A stretch of 59,348 bases of DNA from contig BJHQ01000024.1 of NCBI GenBank assembly GCA_014193115.1, forward strand, positions 1 through 59,348. Direction: 5' to 3'. Position 1 is the first letter of the stretch; each line of letters starts with the position of its first letter. Below are positions 1 to 7,244 of this stretch, piece by piece. Under the pieces are notes generated by a model. That model did no database searches. It was given only the letters and a program-made list of their open reading frames with translations, and was not told the DNA's origin. The translations under genes were made by a program, and so were the position numbers. The DNA is from Planctomycetota bacterium (lineage in GTDB: Bacteria > Planctomycetota > UBA11346).

Positions 1-135
1 GCCGGCAGGAAAGCAAAAAGGGCCTCAATCGCAGGCGACGCATGGCTGGATACGAAACAAAATGCCTGGAGGAGATCTTGCTTTTGACTAACGGCAGTGT
101 CACTCAGTAGGTAATGCAATCGCCCTGATATTATC

Positions 136-407
136 CGGAGTCGCGGAGCCGCCCCAGTATCTCAACCTTAGTCCTCGGTCTGACCAAGCTGGCATTGGAA
201 TCAGCGTCTCGCCGGCGATGAGGGCATCGCCGCTCCGAATCCCGCGCTTTGTTGATGCGTGCGCTCTTGCTCGGAGTCGCGGAGCCGCCCCCGTATCTCA
301 ACCTTAGTCCTCGGTCTGACCAAGCTGGCATTGGAATCAGCGTCGCGCCGGCGATGAGGGCATCGCCGCTCCGAATCCCGCGCTTTGTCGATGCGTGCGC
401 TCTTTGC
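136..407 (+). repeat. Two tandem copies of a 136-bp unit related to a dispersed palindromic repeat
   Basis: The unit beginning CGGAGTCGCGGAGCCGCCCC at 136 repeats almost perfectly at 272. Each copy contains the palindrome CCGGCGATGAGGGCATCGCC (from 212 and from 348). Read in reverse complement, the unit aligns with the repeats at 5790-5937 and 39707-39848: they share the words for 'cagcttggtcagaccg' and 'ggctccgcgactccg'. It therefore belongs to the same element family, in inverted orientation, with one terminus lost and the rest duplicated in tandem. Confidence 0.8.
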
Positions 408-504
408 GGCTCATCACTGGTGATCGAATCGCCGCTGGCGATCGACCAGGTTCGTTGCGAGGACTATGCTCCAAAACGTTTATAAGTAAACGATACTTGA
501 CTTA

Positions 505-518
505 AACGAACGTTCGTT
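505..518. promoter_or_regulatory. 14-bp perfect palindrome, probable repressor operator of the desaturase gene
   Basis: AACGAACGTTCGTT is its own reverse complement. It lies 26 bp before the ATG at 544, and a TTGACT hexamer (497-502) ends just upstream of it. Palindromes of this size and type are typical TetR-family operators, and several TetR regulators control lipid desaturation genes. The site therefore fits a repressor blocking transcription of the CarF-like gene. No regulator gene is adjacent, so the assignment is by position and symmetry only. Confidence 0.55.
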
Positions 519-543
519 AGTTTTGGGCACAAGGAACCCATCC

Positions 544-1164
544 ATGCCTCCCCTGACCTCCGCCGCTGCCGTCGCCACCGCCTGGTTCGCTTTGCGGGCC
601 GTGCTCTGGATCTCCGCCTGCGTCCTCCTCGCCGACCTGATCACCGGCCTGGTCCATTGGGCTGAAGACCACTACGGCGACCCCTCCTGGCCGATCCTTG
701 GTCAGCTGGTCTTTGCGCCGAACCTCGAACATCACGAAAAGCCGAGGGCTTTCCTGGCCGGCGGCTGGTGGGGAGCGAATTGGCCGCAGATCATCATGGC
801 TGTGCTGATCGCTGCTGGCACCGCTGCGGTCGGCTGGCTGACCTGGCAGCTCGCGTTGGTGCTGACGCTGCTCGCCAACGCCAACACGGTGCACCAATGG
901 GCGCACATGACGGTCAAGGAAACCCCGCGATTGGTCGGCTGGATGCAGCGCATGCGCCTGATCCAAGGCCGCATCCATCACGGCGGACACCACGGTGGAC
1001 GCCGTGACACCGCCTATTGCGCGCTGACCCCATGGGTGAACCCGGTGGTCGACCGCATCGGTCTGTGGCGCGGCATCGAAACCATCATCCAACGCACCAC
1101 CGGCGTCAAACCCCGCGTCGACGCCTGCGTGGCGCGCCGTGAATTGACGGCTCTGGAGCGGTGA
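544..1164 (+). CDS. CarF/TMEM189-like lipid desaturase (plasmanylethanolamine desaturase family)
   Basis: About 206 residues with membrane segments near residues 12-32 and 75-105, and histidine clusters characteristic of the family: GLVHWAEDHYGD, NLEHHEKPR, HQWAH and GRIHHGGHH, followed by YCALTPWVNPVVD. CarF/TMEM189 enzymes are diiron membrane proteins that introduce the vinyl-ether double bond of plasmalogens, and all the histidine boxes needed for metal binding appear present. I chose ATG 544 because AAGGA (531-535) lies 8 bp upstream; a TTG at 523 is in frame but badly placed. The gene stands alone behind the palindrome at 505-518. Plasmalogen synthesis is inferred from family membership; a related lipid substrate is possible. 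Confidence 0.8.
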   Translation: MPPLTSAAAVATAWFALRAVLWISACVLLADLITGLVHWAEDHYGDPSWPILGQLVFAPNLEHHEKPRAFLAGGWWGANWPQIIMAVLIAAGTAAVGWLTWQLALVLTLLANANTVHQWAHMTVKETPRLVGWMQRMRLIQGRIHHGGHHGGRRDTAYCALTPWVNPVVDRIGLWRGIETIIQRTTGVKPRVDACVARRELTALER

Positions 1165-1182
1165 AACTCAAAACGGCAGGTG

Positions 1183-1258
1183 AACCGCCAAAGCGCCAAG
1201 ACTCAAAGAAAAACTGGTACTGGCTCCTGGATGACCGCCACTTGGTACCTTGGCGGTT
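1183..1258. repeat. Imperfect inverted repeat of the CGCCAAG type
   Basis: AACCGCCAAAGCGCCAAG (1183-1200) is answered by CTTGGTACCTTGGCGGTT (1241-1258), giving an imperfect 18-bp stem with a 40-bp loop just after the desaturase gene. A second pair with the same words occurs at 35448-35550. It may act as a terminator hairpin or be a small dispersed repeat. Confidence 0.55.
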
Positions 1259-1359
1259 TCCCAAATGCGTCATCCAGGGTGAAAATTCTCCGGTCTGGTG
1301 AGCAACCGGTGGCCGACCCAACCTGTGACCTGCACTGATCACAGGCTCGGCCGAGCGCC

Positions 1360-1512
1360 TCAGCGGGTAGCGGCGTCGGTCTTGTCCGCTGCCGTGCCCA
1401 TCCGCTGGTGGGCCTCGTCGTGGGCAGGCTTGGATCGATCAGGCTCCTGACGGCCACAGGCCGAGGCGGAGAACAGGGCGATCAGAGCGATGGCAAGAAG
1501 GGCGAGGCGCAT
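1360..1512 (-). CDS. Small putative lipoprotein
   Basis: A 50-residue product starting MRLALLAIALIALFSASACG: a short basic start, a hydrophobic stretch and a lipobox (SASAC) with the cysteine at about residue 19, followed by a charged tail. This is the layout of a tiny lipoprotein anchored to a membrane through Cys19. I chose the ATG at 1512 because GAGG lies about 7 bp upstream; an upstream in-frame start would put charged residues before the signal. The gene follows the EVE gene on the same strand with a 54-bp gap. No family is recognised and the product is very short, so existence is moderate. Confidence 0.5.
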   Translation of the reverse strand: MRLALLAIALIALFSASACGRQEPDRSKPAHDEAHQRMGTAADKTDAATR

Positions 1513-1566
1513 GCGTAAACCTCGTCGTTTCGGCGGGCCGGACAAGTCGCCAGTCGCGGGATGGAT

Positions 1567-2100
1567 TCAGGGCTGGACGCTGGCCAAGGCGACGATCGCC
1601 GCGAAATGCTCGGCGGACACCGGCTGGACGCTCAAACGGCTGCGGTTGAACAGCAGCATACCGGCCAGTTCGGGACGCTGTCGCAGCTCGTCCAAGGCGA
1701 GCACTTCGGCAAACGTGCTGACATAGGCCACGTCGACCAGATCCCACACCGGGCGGTCCGGAGTCGAACGCGGGTCGTGATGGATATTCGCGGGATCCCA
1801 GGCCGTAGAATCAGGTCGGGCCGCGCCGGTGATGCGGCCTAGTCCAGCGACGCCGGTGGGCTTGGCATTGCTGTGATAGATCAGCACTTGGTCGCCGATC
1901 CGCATATCGCGCATGAAGTTGCGCGCCTGATAATTCCGCACCCCGTCCCACGGCGCCGTCTTCAAACGTTTGAGGTCCTCAATAGAAAAGACAGAAGGCT
2001 CTGTCTTCATCAGCCAATATTTGGGGGCTTCAAGGTGGTTATTTTTGGGGCCTTCGCCCCCACGGCCAGTTGCGCCTTTTTTTACCGATCGTTGAGCCAT
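1567..2100 (-). CDS. EVE domain protein (thymocyte nuclear protein 1-like)
   Basis: 177 residues from ATG 2100. After a basic N-terminal tail the protein reads YWLMKTEPSVFSIEDL, the signature start of EVE domains. It continues with WDGVRNYQARNFMRDM and GDQVLIYHS, the conserved pocket segments of this PUA-like fold. EVE domains bind modified bases in DNA or RNA and are often linked to RNA modification or modified-phage sensing; no partner nuclease is fused here. The start overlaps the stop of the ABM gene (TGATG), implying translational coupling and membership of the accD-serB operon. A shorter start at the MKTEP methionine is possible, since many homologues begin close to it. Confidence 0.85.
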   Translation of the reverse strand: MAQRSVKKGATGRGGEGPKNNHLEAPKYWLMKTEPSVFSIEDLKRLKTAPWDGVRNYQARNFMRDMRIGDQVLIYHSNAKPTGVAGLGRITGAARPDSTAWDPANIHHDPRSTPDRPVWDLVDVAYVSTFAEVLALDELRQRPELAGMLLFNRSRLSVQPVSAEHFAAIVALASVQP

Positions 2101-2387
2101 CACAGCGGCTCGAACACGCGCAAGTCGGGCGCGCCATCGAGCAGCGCCACCAGCCGCGGCAGATTGATCTGGGTGTGGGCCGATTGCATGTGGGCGGCGA
2201 AGGCGGCCTGGTCTGCCCACAATTCAACCGTCGCCACGATTAACGGATCATCGCTAGCACGCAGGGCGGTGTAGGCGAGACAGCCTGGCTCTCCGCGGCT
2301 GGCGGCGGCGTGCTCGCGCAGCAGGGCGTGGAGCGCATCGCCTTGTCCGGGCAAGGCGCGGGCGCGAACGAGGACATGGACGGGCAT
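2100..2387 (-). CDS. Antibiotic biosynthesis monooxygenase (ABM) domain protein
   Basis: 95 residues, the standard size for a single ABM domain of the ferredoxin-like dimeric alpha+beta fold. The typical features are a beta strand MPVHVLVRARALPG, a helix LHALLREHAAASRGEPGCLAYTAL, then VELWADQAAFAAHMQSAHTQ. The motif EPGCL followed by W and a histidine near HMQSAH is usual for quinol monooxygenase/YgiN-like members. Such proteins oxidise quinols or act as small-molecule monooxygenases without a metal; the substrate cannot be told from sequence. It lies 16 bp after serB and overlaps the EVE gene start. Confidence 0.8.
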   Translation of the reverse strand: MPVHVLVRARALPGQGDALHALLREHAAASRGEPGCLAYTALRASDDPLIVATVELWADQAAFAAHMQSAHTQINLPRLVALLDGAPDLRVFEPL

Positions 2388-2403
2388 GGCAAAGCTCCGC
2401 CCC

Positions 2404-3093
2404 TCACGATGCGGCGGAGGCCGGTCCGTCCAGCGCCGTCAGCAGCTCGGCGAAATCGGTGACGAACCAGTCGGCGCCGGCCTTGACTTTTTCGCGCACG
2501 ACGACGCCGCCAAAACCGATGAAGCCGTCAGCGGCCGGACGTGATTCCAAATCGGTGGCCCCATCGCCGACCATCACCAGCGGCGCCGAGCCAGGCTGGG
2601 AGCGCAGCTTGGCCAGCACGTCGGCCTTGCCGCCGCGTCGGGCGGTAGGGCGGTCGGCGGCGAAACCGCCGAAGGATCCGTCAGCGGCATGGACGAACGC
2701 ATTCGCGTGGACGTTTTTCACAGGAATCTTCAGCATTTCTGCAAGCGGCAAGACCAGCGGCTCGAAACCGCCCGAGACCAGATGCACCGCCACGCCCCGG
2801 CCATGCAGCGCCGCCACCAGCGCCGCGATGCCCGGCACCAGGCGCGGCGGATGGCGGCGCAGGCATTCAGCAAGCAAAGCCCGGGAGGGCCGGATCAGGT
2901 CGAGGCGGCGGCGGAGCGCTTCCTGGAAGGTCATCGATCCGCCCATGGCACTGCCGGTCAGCGCCGCCACCTGCGGCCCGACTCCGGCGATGTCGGCCAA
3001 CACATCAATGCCTTCATCCGGGCTGACCGTGCTGTCCACATCGAAGCACACCGTGCGGGCGTGGCGCCAGGTCTCGCGGATGATCTGACTCAT
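2404..3093 (-). CDS. serB: Phosphoserine phosphatase, final step of serine biosynthesis
   Basis: 229 residues of the HAD superfamily. Motif I is CFDVDSTV with the nucleophile and general acid aspartates, motif II is LVSGGFEPL, and motif III/IV comprises a lysine in RRGGKADVL and VMVGDGATDLE. Between motif I and II a helical cap carries ALTGSAMGGSMTFQEALRRRLDL, which matches SerB/PSPH. The enzyme hydrolyses O-phosphoserine to serine in the cytoplasm and so complements serA at the other end of the window. I chose ATG 3093 because it overlaps the GNAT stop codon (ATGA) and matches the family N-terminus; an upstream in-frame start would lie inside the GNAT gene. No ACT domain is present. Confidence 0.9.
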   Translation of the reverse strand: MSQIIRETWRHARTVCFDVDSTVSPDEGIDVLADIAGVGPQVAALTGSAMGGSMTFQEALRRRLDLIRPSRALLAECLRRHPPRLVPGIAALVAALHGRGVAVHLVSGGFEPLVLPLAEMLKIPVKNVHANAFVHAADGSFGGFAADRPTARRGGKADVLAKLRSQPGSAPLVMVGDGATDLESRPAADGFIGFGGVVVREKVKAGADWFVTDFAELLTALDGPASAAS

Positions 3094-3560
3094 GCCAGTT
3101 TCCCAGCGATTTGCCGCTCCATGATCCAATTACTCAAAGTGACGCCGCGACGCACGATTTCGTTCTCGCGCACCACGGTGAATCCGTGCTTGAGGTACAG
3201 ACCCTTGGCGAGGTGGCTGGCCTCGACGAACACCTTGGGAAGCTTCAGGTGTTCAGCGATCGTCAGCGCGTGGCGGAGCAGTCGGCCGCCGATGCCCTGA
3301 CGGTTCCATTCGGGCCTCGTGTAATGGCAATCGATGTGGCCATCCGGGTCGAGCTCAATGAATGCCGTGACCCGGTGTTCGTTCAGATCGACGAACGGGC
3401 GCTTGAGCTCGCAGCGCCAATGCCAGTGCTGGTAGTCACGGATACCCGGCGCCCAGGCGGCGACCTGTTCGGGAGTGTACAGGACCGACGCAGTGGCATG
3501 CACGGCGTCGTGGAAGACATCGCAGATCTCCCGGTATTGACCGGCATAGTGCGCGATCAC
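3090..3560 (-). CDS. GNAT family N-acetyltransferase
   Basis: 156 residues with the GNAT core. The acceptor strand is FIELDPDGHIDCHYTRPEWNR, the acetyl-CoA pyrophosphate loop is QGIGGRLLRHAL (Q/RxxGxG/A type), and the last strand-helix is FVEASHLAKGLYLKHGFTVV, the usual YxxxGF ending. Substrate is unknown; the profile resembles YafP/ElaA-like small GNATs. It sits 13 bp downstream of accD and its stop overlaps the serB start, so it is inside a tight operon, though GNAT genes are common passengers and this need not mean a role in serine metabolism. Confidence 0.85.
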   Translation of the reverse strand: MIAHYAGQYREICDVFHDAVHATASVLYTPEQVAAWAPGIRDYQHWHWRCELKRPFVDLNEHRVTAFIELDPDGHIDCHYTRPEWNRQGIGGRLLRHALTIAEHLKLPKVFVEASHLAKGLYLKHGFTVVRENEIVRRGVTLSNWIMERQIAGKLA

Positions 3561-3573
3561 GCGGCAAACCGGG

Positions 3574-4431
3574 TCAGGCAGCCGCAGTACTGCGCGGACG
3601 GTGCAGATACGACAGCACCCGCGCCAGCTCGCCGCGCAGATCCTGGCGGGTGACGATCAGGTCGATCTGGCCGTGCTGGAGGATGAACTCGGAGGTCTGG
3701 AAGCCTTCGGGCAATTCCTGCTTGATCGTCTCTTTGATCACCCGCAGGCCAGTGAAGCCGATCAGGGCCTTGGGCTCGGCGATGATGATATCGCCCAGGC
3801 TGGCGAAGGACGCCATCACTCCGGCCATGGTCGGGTTGGTCAGGATGCTGAGGTAGGGCAGTCCGGCCTCTTTGTGGCGGCCGAGGGCGGCGCTGGTCTT
3901 GGCCATCTGCATCAGGCTCAGCGCGCCTTCCTGCATGCGGGCTCCGCCGCTGGTACTGACGATGATCACCGGCATCCGGGCAGCGGTGCTGCGCTCGACC
4001 AGGCGGGTCAGCTTTTCGCCCACCACCGAGCCCATCGATCCGCCGATGAAGGCGAACTCCATCACCCCCAGCCCGACGGCCATGCCGTTGAGGGCGCCGG
4101 TGCCGCACACCACGGCGTCGTTCATCCCGGTCTTGAGCTGGCTTTCCGCAATGCGCTTGGGATAGGGTTTGGAATCGGTGAAAGTCAGCGGATCGGCGGC
4201 GGAAAGGCCGGCATCCCATTCCTTCCAGGTCCCGGAATCGATCAGCAGCTCGATCCGCCGCACCGACGACATGGTGTAGTGGTAGTTGCACTCCGGGCAG
4301 GTGTCCTGGCGCTCTTCAACCAGCTTTTTGAACACGGTCTTGCCGCAGCCGGGGCATTTGAGCCACAAACCGTCGGGGATCTTCTTGGGATCCTTGGCGA
4401 CGGCTCCACGGCGCAGGCGATCGAGGACCAT
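3574..4431 (-). CDS. accD: Acetyl-CoA carboxylase carboxyltransferase beta subunit
   Basis: 285 residues, normal for AccD. An N-terminal zinc ribbon has two CxxC pairs (KCPGCGKT and DTCPECNY, about residues 24-48). The crotonase-fold carboxyltransferase domain follows, with VVCGTGALNGMAVGLGVMEFAFIGGSMGSV, VSTSGGARMQEG and PYLSILTNPTMAGVMASFA, all standard AccD segments. With AccA it transfers CO2 from carboxybiotin to acetyl-CoA to make malonyl-CoA for fatty-acid synthesis. accA is not in the window. It is the first gene of the leftward accD-GNAT-serB-ABM-EVE operon; the 170-bp gap to the divergent SH3 gene must hold both promoters. Confidence 0.95.
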   Translation of the reverse strand: MVLDRLRRGAVAKDPKKIPDGLWLKCPGCGKTVFKKLVEERQDTCPECNYHYTMSSVRRIELLIDSGTWKEWDAGLSAADPLTFTDSKPYPKRIAESQLKTGMNDAVVCGTGALNGMAVGLGVMEFAFIGGSMGSVVGEKLTRLVERSTAARMPVIIVSTSGGARMQEGALSLMQMAKTSAALGRHKEAGLPYLSILTNPTMAGVMASFASLGDIIIAEPKALIGFTGLRVIKETIKQELPEGFQTSEFILQHGQIDLIVTRQDLRGELARVLSYLHRPRSTAAA

Positions 4432-4601
4432 GCTGGGGGCTCCTTACCGGCAGTTTCCGGGGCGCTGGCATGTTGGGCGAGGAAACGGCGCGGCAAGCTG
4501 TCATGACCGGATGCCCGGCTCGATTGCCCGGCGAGCGATGGCCTGATCGCTGGATCTTGGCACCGCCGTCCTGCCGCCTAGGGTCCTGAGAGAGGTCGTC
4601 C

Positions 4602-5756
4602 ATGCTCCGTCCGCTGCTCGCCGCCACCGTCCTTGCCTGCGCCCTCGGCGCCGGCGCAGCAGCCGATCCGTCGGCGCCGGTGGTCCCGGTGGTGGCCGCC
4701 GAGATGGCCAAGAACGGCAATGTCCGTTTCGGCCCCGACACCAAGGCCAAACCGGTGGCTACGCTGAAAGCGGGCAGCGCGGTGGAGGTCATCGGCCCGG
4801 CTGCCGGCGCTCCCGATTGGGTGGTGATCCGGTTCCCGCGCCAGGGCAAGGCGTGGGTCCATGTCAAGAATCTGCAAGCGCTTCAAGGCACGGCCGAAGG
4901 CACTGCGCTGTGGCGCGTCGTCGGACGCGGCGCCAACGTCCGCGATGATGCGACCATGGGCGCCGCCCTGGTCGCCCAGCTCGCGGTGGGCGAAATCCTG
5001 GAGGACCAGGGCCAGCGGGTCGGAGACTGGATCGCGGTTTATCCCGCCAATGCCGTGGCCTATACCCATAAGGACAACCTGCGTTTGCCTGCAACGGTGA
5101 ATCTGCCCAAGCTCGCTGAGGAGCAGCGTCTGCAGCGCGACGTGGCGGACCGGCTGTGGGCGGTGGTGCAGTCGACCTACGAGGATTTCCGGAAAGCCGC
5201 CCAGGCGCGGCCAGAAACCGCCCTGTCCAAGGACTGGGCCGGCCTGAAGGCCCAGCTCGAACAAGTCACCGCCAAGCATCCCGACGTGCAGGTGCGGGTG
5301 GCCGCCGATGCGATCAAGGTCCGGGTGACCGAGCTGGTCACCGCCGCTGAGCAGTACGTCAAGATCAAGGGGACGCCGGTCGGGCCGATCCAGCCGGTGC
5401 CGCAACCCGGAGAAGCACCGGTTGCGCCGACCCCGGCCGTCGCCCAGGCCCAGCAGCAGGCGACCACGGCCGCGGCCCAGCTGCCAGCCGCAGCACCGGT
5501 CTCGGCCTTCGCCGCCGAGGGGCTGATCGTCCAGCAGGAATTCTCCAAGCTGCAAGTGACCTATGTGGTCATGTCCCAGGATGGCCAGGTGAAGGCGCTG
5601 CTGAAATCCCGCGCTCCAGAAGTCCAGCTGTCAGAGTACATCTATCGCTACGCCGGCGTGAAAGGCGGAAGCGAACCGCTGACCACGGAGCAGACCGGAC
5701 TCAGTGCCACGGTGCCGCTGATCGCGGTGGACGAGGTCGTGCTGCTCAACCGCTGA
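4602..5756 (+). CDS. Secreted protein with two bacterial SH3 domains
   Basis: 384 residues. The signal peptide MLRPLLAATVLACALGAGAAA is probably cleaved near residue 20. A first SH3b domain (about residues 32-95) contains GNVRFGPDTKAKPVATLKAG and GKAWVHVKNL; a second (about 105-160) contains GANVRDDATMGAALVAQLAVGE and DWIAVYPANAVAYTH. A helical segment (about 165-250) precedes a Pro/Ala/Gln-rich linker (about 255-305) and a C-terminal domain of about 75 residues with no recognised family. SH3b domains usually bind peptidoglycan peptides, so a periplasmic cell-wall role is likely. The gene is monocistronic and divergent from accD. Confidence 0.8.
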   Translation: MLRPLLAATVLACALGAGAAADPSAPVVPVVAAEMAKNGNVRFGPDTKAKPVATLKAGSAVEVIGPAAGAPDWVVIRFPRQGKAWVHVKNLQALQGTAEGTALWRVVGRGANVRDDATMGAALVAQLAVGEILEDQGQRVGDWIAVYPANAVAYTHKDNLRLPATVNLPKLAEEQRLQRDVADRLWAVVQSTYEDFRKAAQARPETALSKDWAGLKAQLEQVTAKHPDVQVRVAADAIKVRVTELVTAAEQYVKIKGTPVGPIQPVPQPGEAPVAPTPAVAQAQQQATTAAAQLPAAAPVSAFAAEGLIVQQEFSKLQVTYVVMSQDGQVKALLKSRAPEVQLSEYIYRYAGVKGGSEPLTTEQTGLSATVPLIAVDEVVLLNR

Positions 5757-5789
5757 GTGTTGCTGCGTGAGCACGGCGCGCGTTCGGCG

Positions 5790-5937
5790 CGCCGCTGTCC
5801 TCATCGCCGGCGCGACGCTCCCGGCATCGCCGACGCGACGCTGGTTCCGTTGGCAGCTTGGTCAGACCGTGGCCGCTGGTTTGGATATCGGATGGCTCCG
5901 CGGCTCCGAGCAATTCCGGCGATGAGGGCATCGCCGC
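5790..5937. repeat. MITE-like dispersed repeat, copy B
   Basis: This fills most of the 255-bp gap between the SH3 gene and the Nudix gene. It starts GCGCCGCTGTCCTCATCGCC (5790) and ends CCGGCGATGAGGGCATCGCC (from 5916); the two ends are near-perfect reverse complements over 22 bp, and each end is itself a hairpin (GGCGATG-AGGG-CATCGCC). The interior (CAGCTTGGTCAGACC, GTGGCCGCTGGTTTG, CCGCGGCTCCGAG) matches the copy at 39707-39848 and, inverted, the tandem copies at 136-407. Similarity to the 39.7-kb copy continues about 40 bp beyond the right terminus (GGATCCGCGCAAGG). Confidence 0.8.
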
Positions 5938-6011
5938 TCCGGATCCGCGCAAGGCATTCCTGCGCGAGATCCTCCTGCGCGAGCCCCGACGGCTGACGCA
6001 GATTCCAGCGC

Positions 6012-6488
6012 TCAGAGCCACCGCTCATCCTGCACCGTGACCTCGGCGGTCTCTCTGGACCGGGCAGAAGGCTGACGGAATGCAGCGTCATCGTCGGCCC
6101 GGGTCGTGGCCAGGCGGCTGATGCAGCGCAGCCAGGCCGGATCGAGATCGATTCCGGCCAGGGCGTCCACCGGCACCAGCCGGCGTTGGCGCTGATGTTT
6201 TTCAGGCCATTCCACCGCCAGCTTGTGGACGTGGATGGCGAAGGCGATGATCGGCCGCTCGATCCGGCCGCGCCGGCTGAGCATGAAACGGCTTGGCGTC
6301 CCCACCGCTTTGCCGACCACGCCGGCTTCCTCCCAGGCTTCCAGCTCGGCCACCTGACGACGGCTCAGATGGGATTCCTCGCGGCCTTTGGGCAACGACC
6401 ATTCGCCGTATTGCCGACCAGTGACCAGCACCACCCGCAGCCGGCCGCGGGCGACCACCAGGGGACAGGCGGCGACGCGCAGAGTCAT
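6012..6488 (-). CDS. Nudix hydrolase of the diphosphoinositol/polyphosphate type
   Basis: 158 residues. The Nudix region reads WSLPKGREESHLSRRQ then VAELEAWEEAGVVG. Compared with the canonical box, the second glutamate and the arginine before the conserved glutamates are both replaced by leucine, while Gly, the E-x2-EE triad and the final Gly remain. This pattern, with 'LPKG' before the box and 'EAWEEAGV', resembles the DIPP subgroup, which hydrolyses diphosphoinositol polyphosphates, Ap5A/Ap6A and polyphosphate. The start overlaps the parA stop (ATGA), so it is translated with ParA and the CHAD protein. The substrate is inferred from subgroup and operon context only. Confidence 0.8.
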   Translation of the reverse strand: MTLRVAACPLVVARGRLRVVLVTGRQYGEWSLPKGREESHLSRRQVAELEAWEEAGVVGKAVGTPSRFMLSRRGRIERPIIAFAIHVHKLAVEWPEKHQRQRRLVPVDALAGIDLDPAWLRCISRLATTRADDDAAFRQPSARSRETAEVTVQDERWL

Positions 6489-7243
6489 GGCGCACCACCA
6501 CGCCGCTCCACAGCGGTGCCTTCGGCGGTGAGCAGCGCATCGCTTTCGGCGAGCAGGGCGCGATAGGCCCGGGCCAGAGGGCTGCGCGGAGCGTGGGCCA
6601 CCACCGGCAGCCTGGACCTGGCGGCTGATTCGGCGACAGCCGCCGAAGGTATGGTGGCGCTCAGCGTCGCCGGATGGGCACGCCGCAATTCCTCAAGGAA
6701 AGCGCTGTTCCCACGCAGCATCGAGACAAACGGCCGGAGCTTGCCGCTGCGCTCGCCAGCGAGATCCGAAAGCGGTTCCAGGACCCGCACGGCCAAGGCG
6801 CTGGGCGCCACCGGTACCAGGGCAAGATCGGCGGCGCGGATGGCGTTTTCAGCGATCAGGCCCAATCCCGGCGGGCAATCGATGACGATCCGCGACCAGC
6901 CCGTCAGCGTGGCGAGCAAGTCGGCCAGGCGCCGCCGGGACTTGCCGATGTCCTCGAGCACGGCTTCTGCCCGGCGCAGTGAGTCGTCGGCCGGCAGCAC
7001 GTCGAGCCGGTCGAAATCCGACGCCCGCACCTGGGACTCGGCATCGGCCCGGCCTGACCAGAAACGCTTGGCTTTTACCGAGCCGCTGGCGTGGATCTTG
7101 AGCAGGTGCCCGGCAGCGCCCTGGGGATCGAGATCGATCAGCAAGGTGTCGTGGCCGGTGGCCGCCCACAGGGCCGCCAGGTTCACCGCCGCGGTGGTCT
7201 TGCCGACTCCGCCCTTGGCACTGAGCAACGCGATCACCGCCAT
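6485..7243 (-). CDS. ParA/MinD-family ATPase
   Basis: 252 residues. It has the deviant Walker A motif SAKGGVGKTTAAVNLAA with the signature lysine near residue 10, switch I region IDLDPQGAAGHLL, and Walker B IVIDCPPGLGLIAENA. These ATPases form ATP-dependent dimers on DNA or membrane and position cargo (plasmids, chromosomes, carboxysomes, chemoreceptors). There is no adjacent parB; instead it lies between a CHAD-domain gene (1 bp upstream) and a Nudix gene (4-bp overlap). That makes a role in positioning some other cellular body more likely than plasmid partition. The C-terminus lacks a MinD-like amphipathic tail. Confidence 0.9.
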   Translation of the reverse strand: MAVIALLSAKGGVGKTTAAVNLAALWAATGHDTLLIDLDPQGAAGHLLKIHASGSVKAKRFWSGRADAESQVRASDFDRLDVLPADDSLRRAEAVLEDIGKSRRRLADLLATLTGWSRIVIDCPPGLGLIAENAIRAADLALVPVAPSALAVRVLEPLSDLAGERSGKLRPFVSMLRGNSAFLEELRRAHPATLSATIPSAAVAESAARSRLPVVAHAPRSPLARAYRALLAESDALLTAEGTAVERRGGAP

Positions 7244-7244
7244 C

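Larger units (their letters stand above)
1..543. other. Intergenic region with no clear gene; possible gene tail at left edge
   Basis: No convincing gene is visible before the desaturase gene. On the + strand a frame stays open from base 3 to a TAG near base 117 and reads as about 35 residues ending LLLTNGSVTQ. It could be the C-terminus of a gene starting outside the window, but I do not recognise it. The rest of the region holds a 136-bp tandem duplication (136-407) and the palindrome at 505-518. Confidence 0.4.

Noticed and set aside
6485..7243. Plasmid partition locus or replicon origin at the ParA gene
   Set aside because: No parB, no iterons or replication gene; the operon partners are CHAD and Nudix genes amid chromosomal housekeeping genes.
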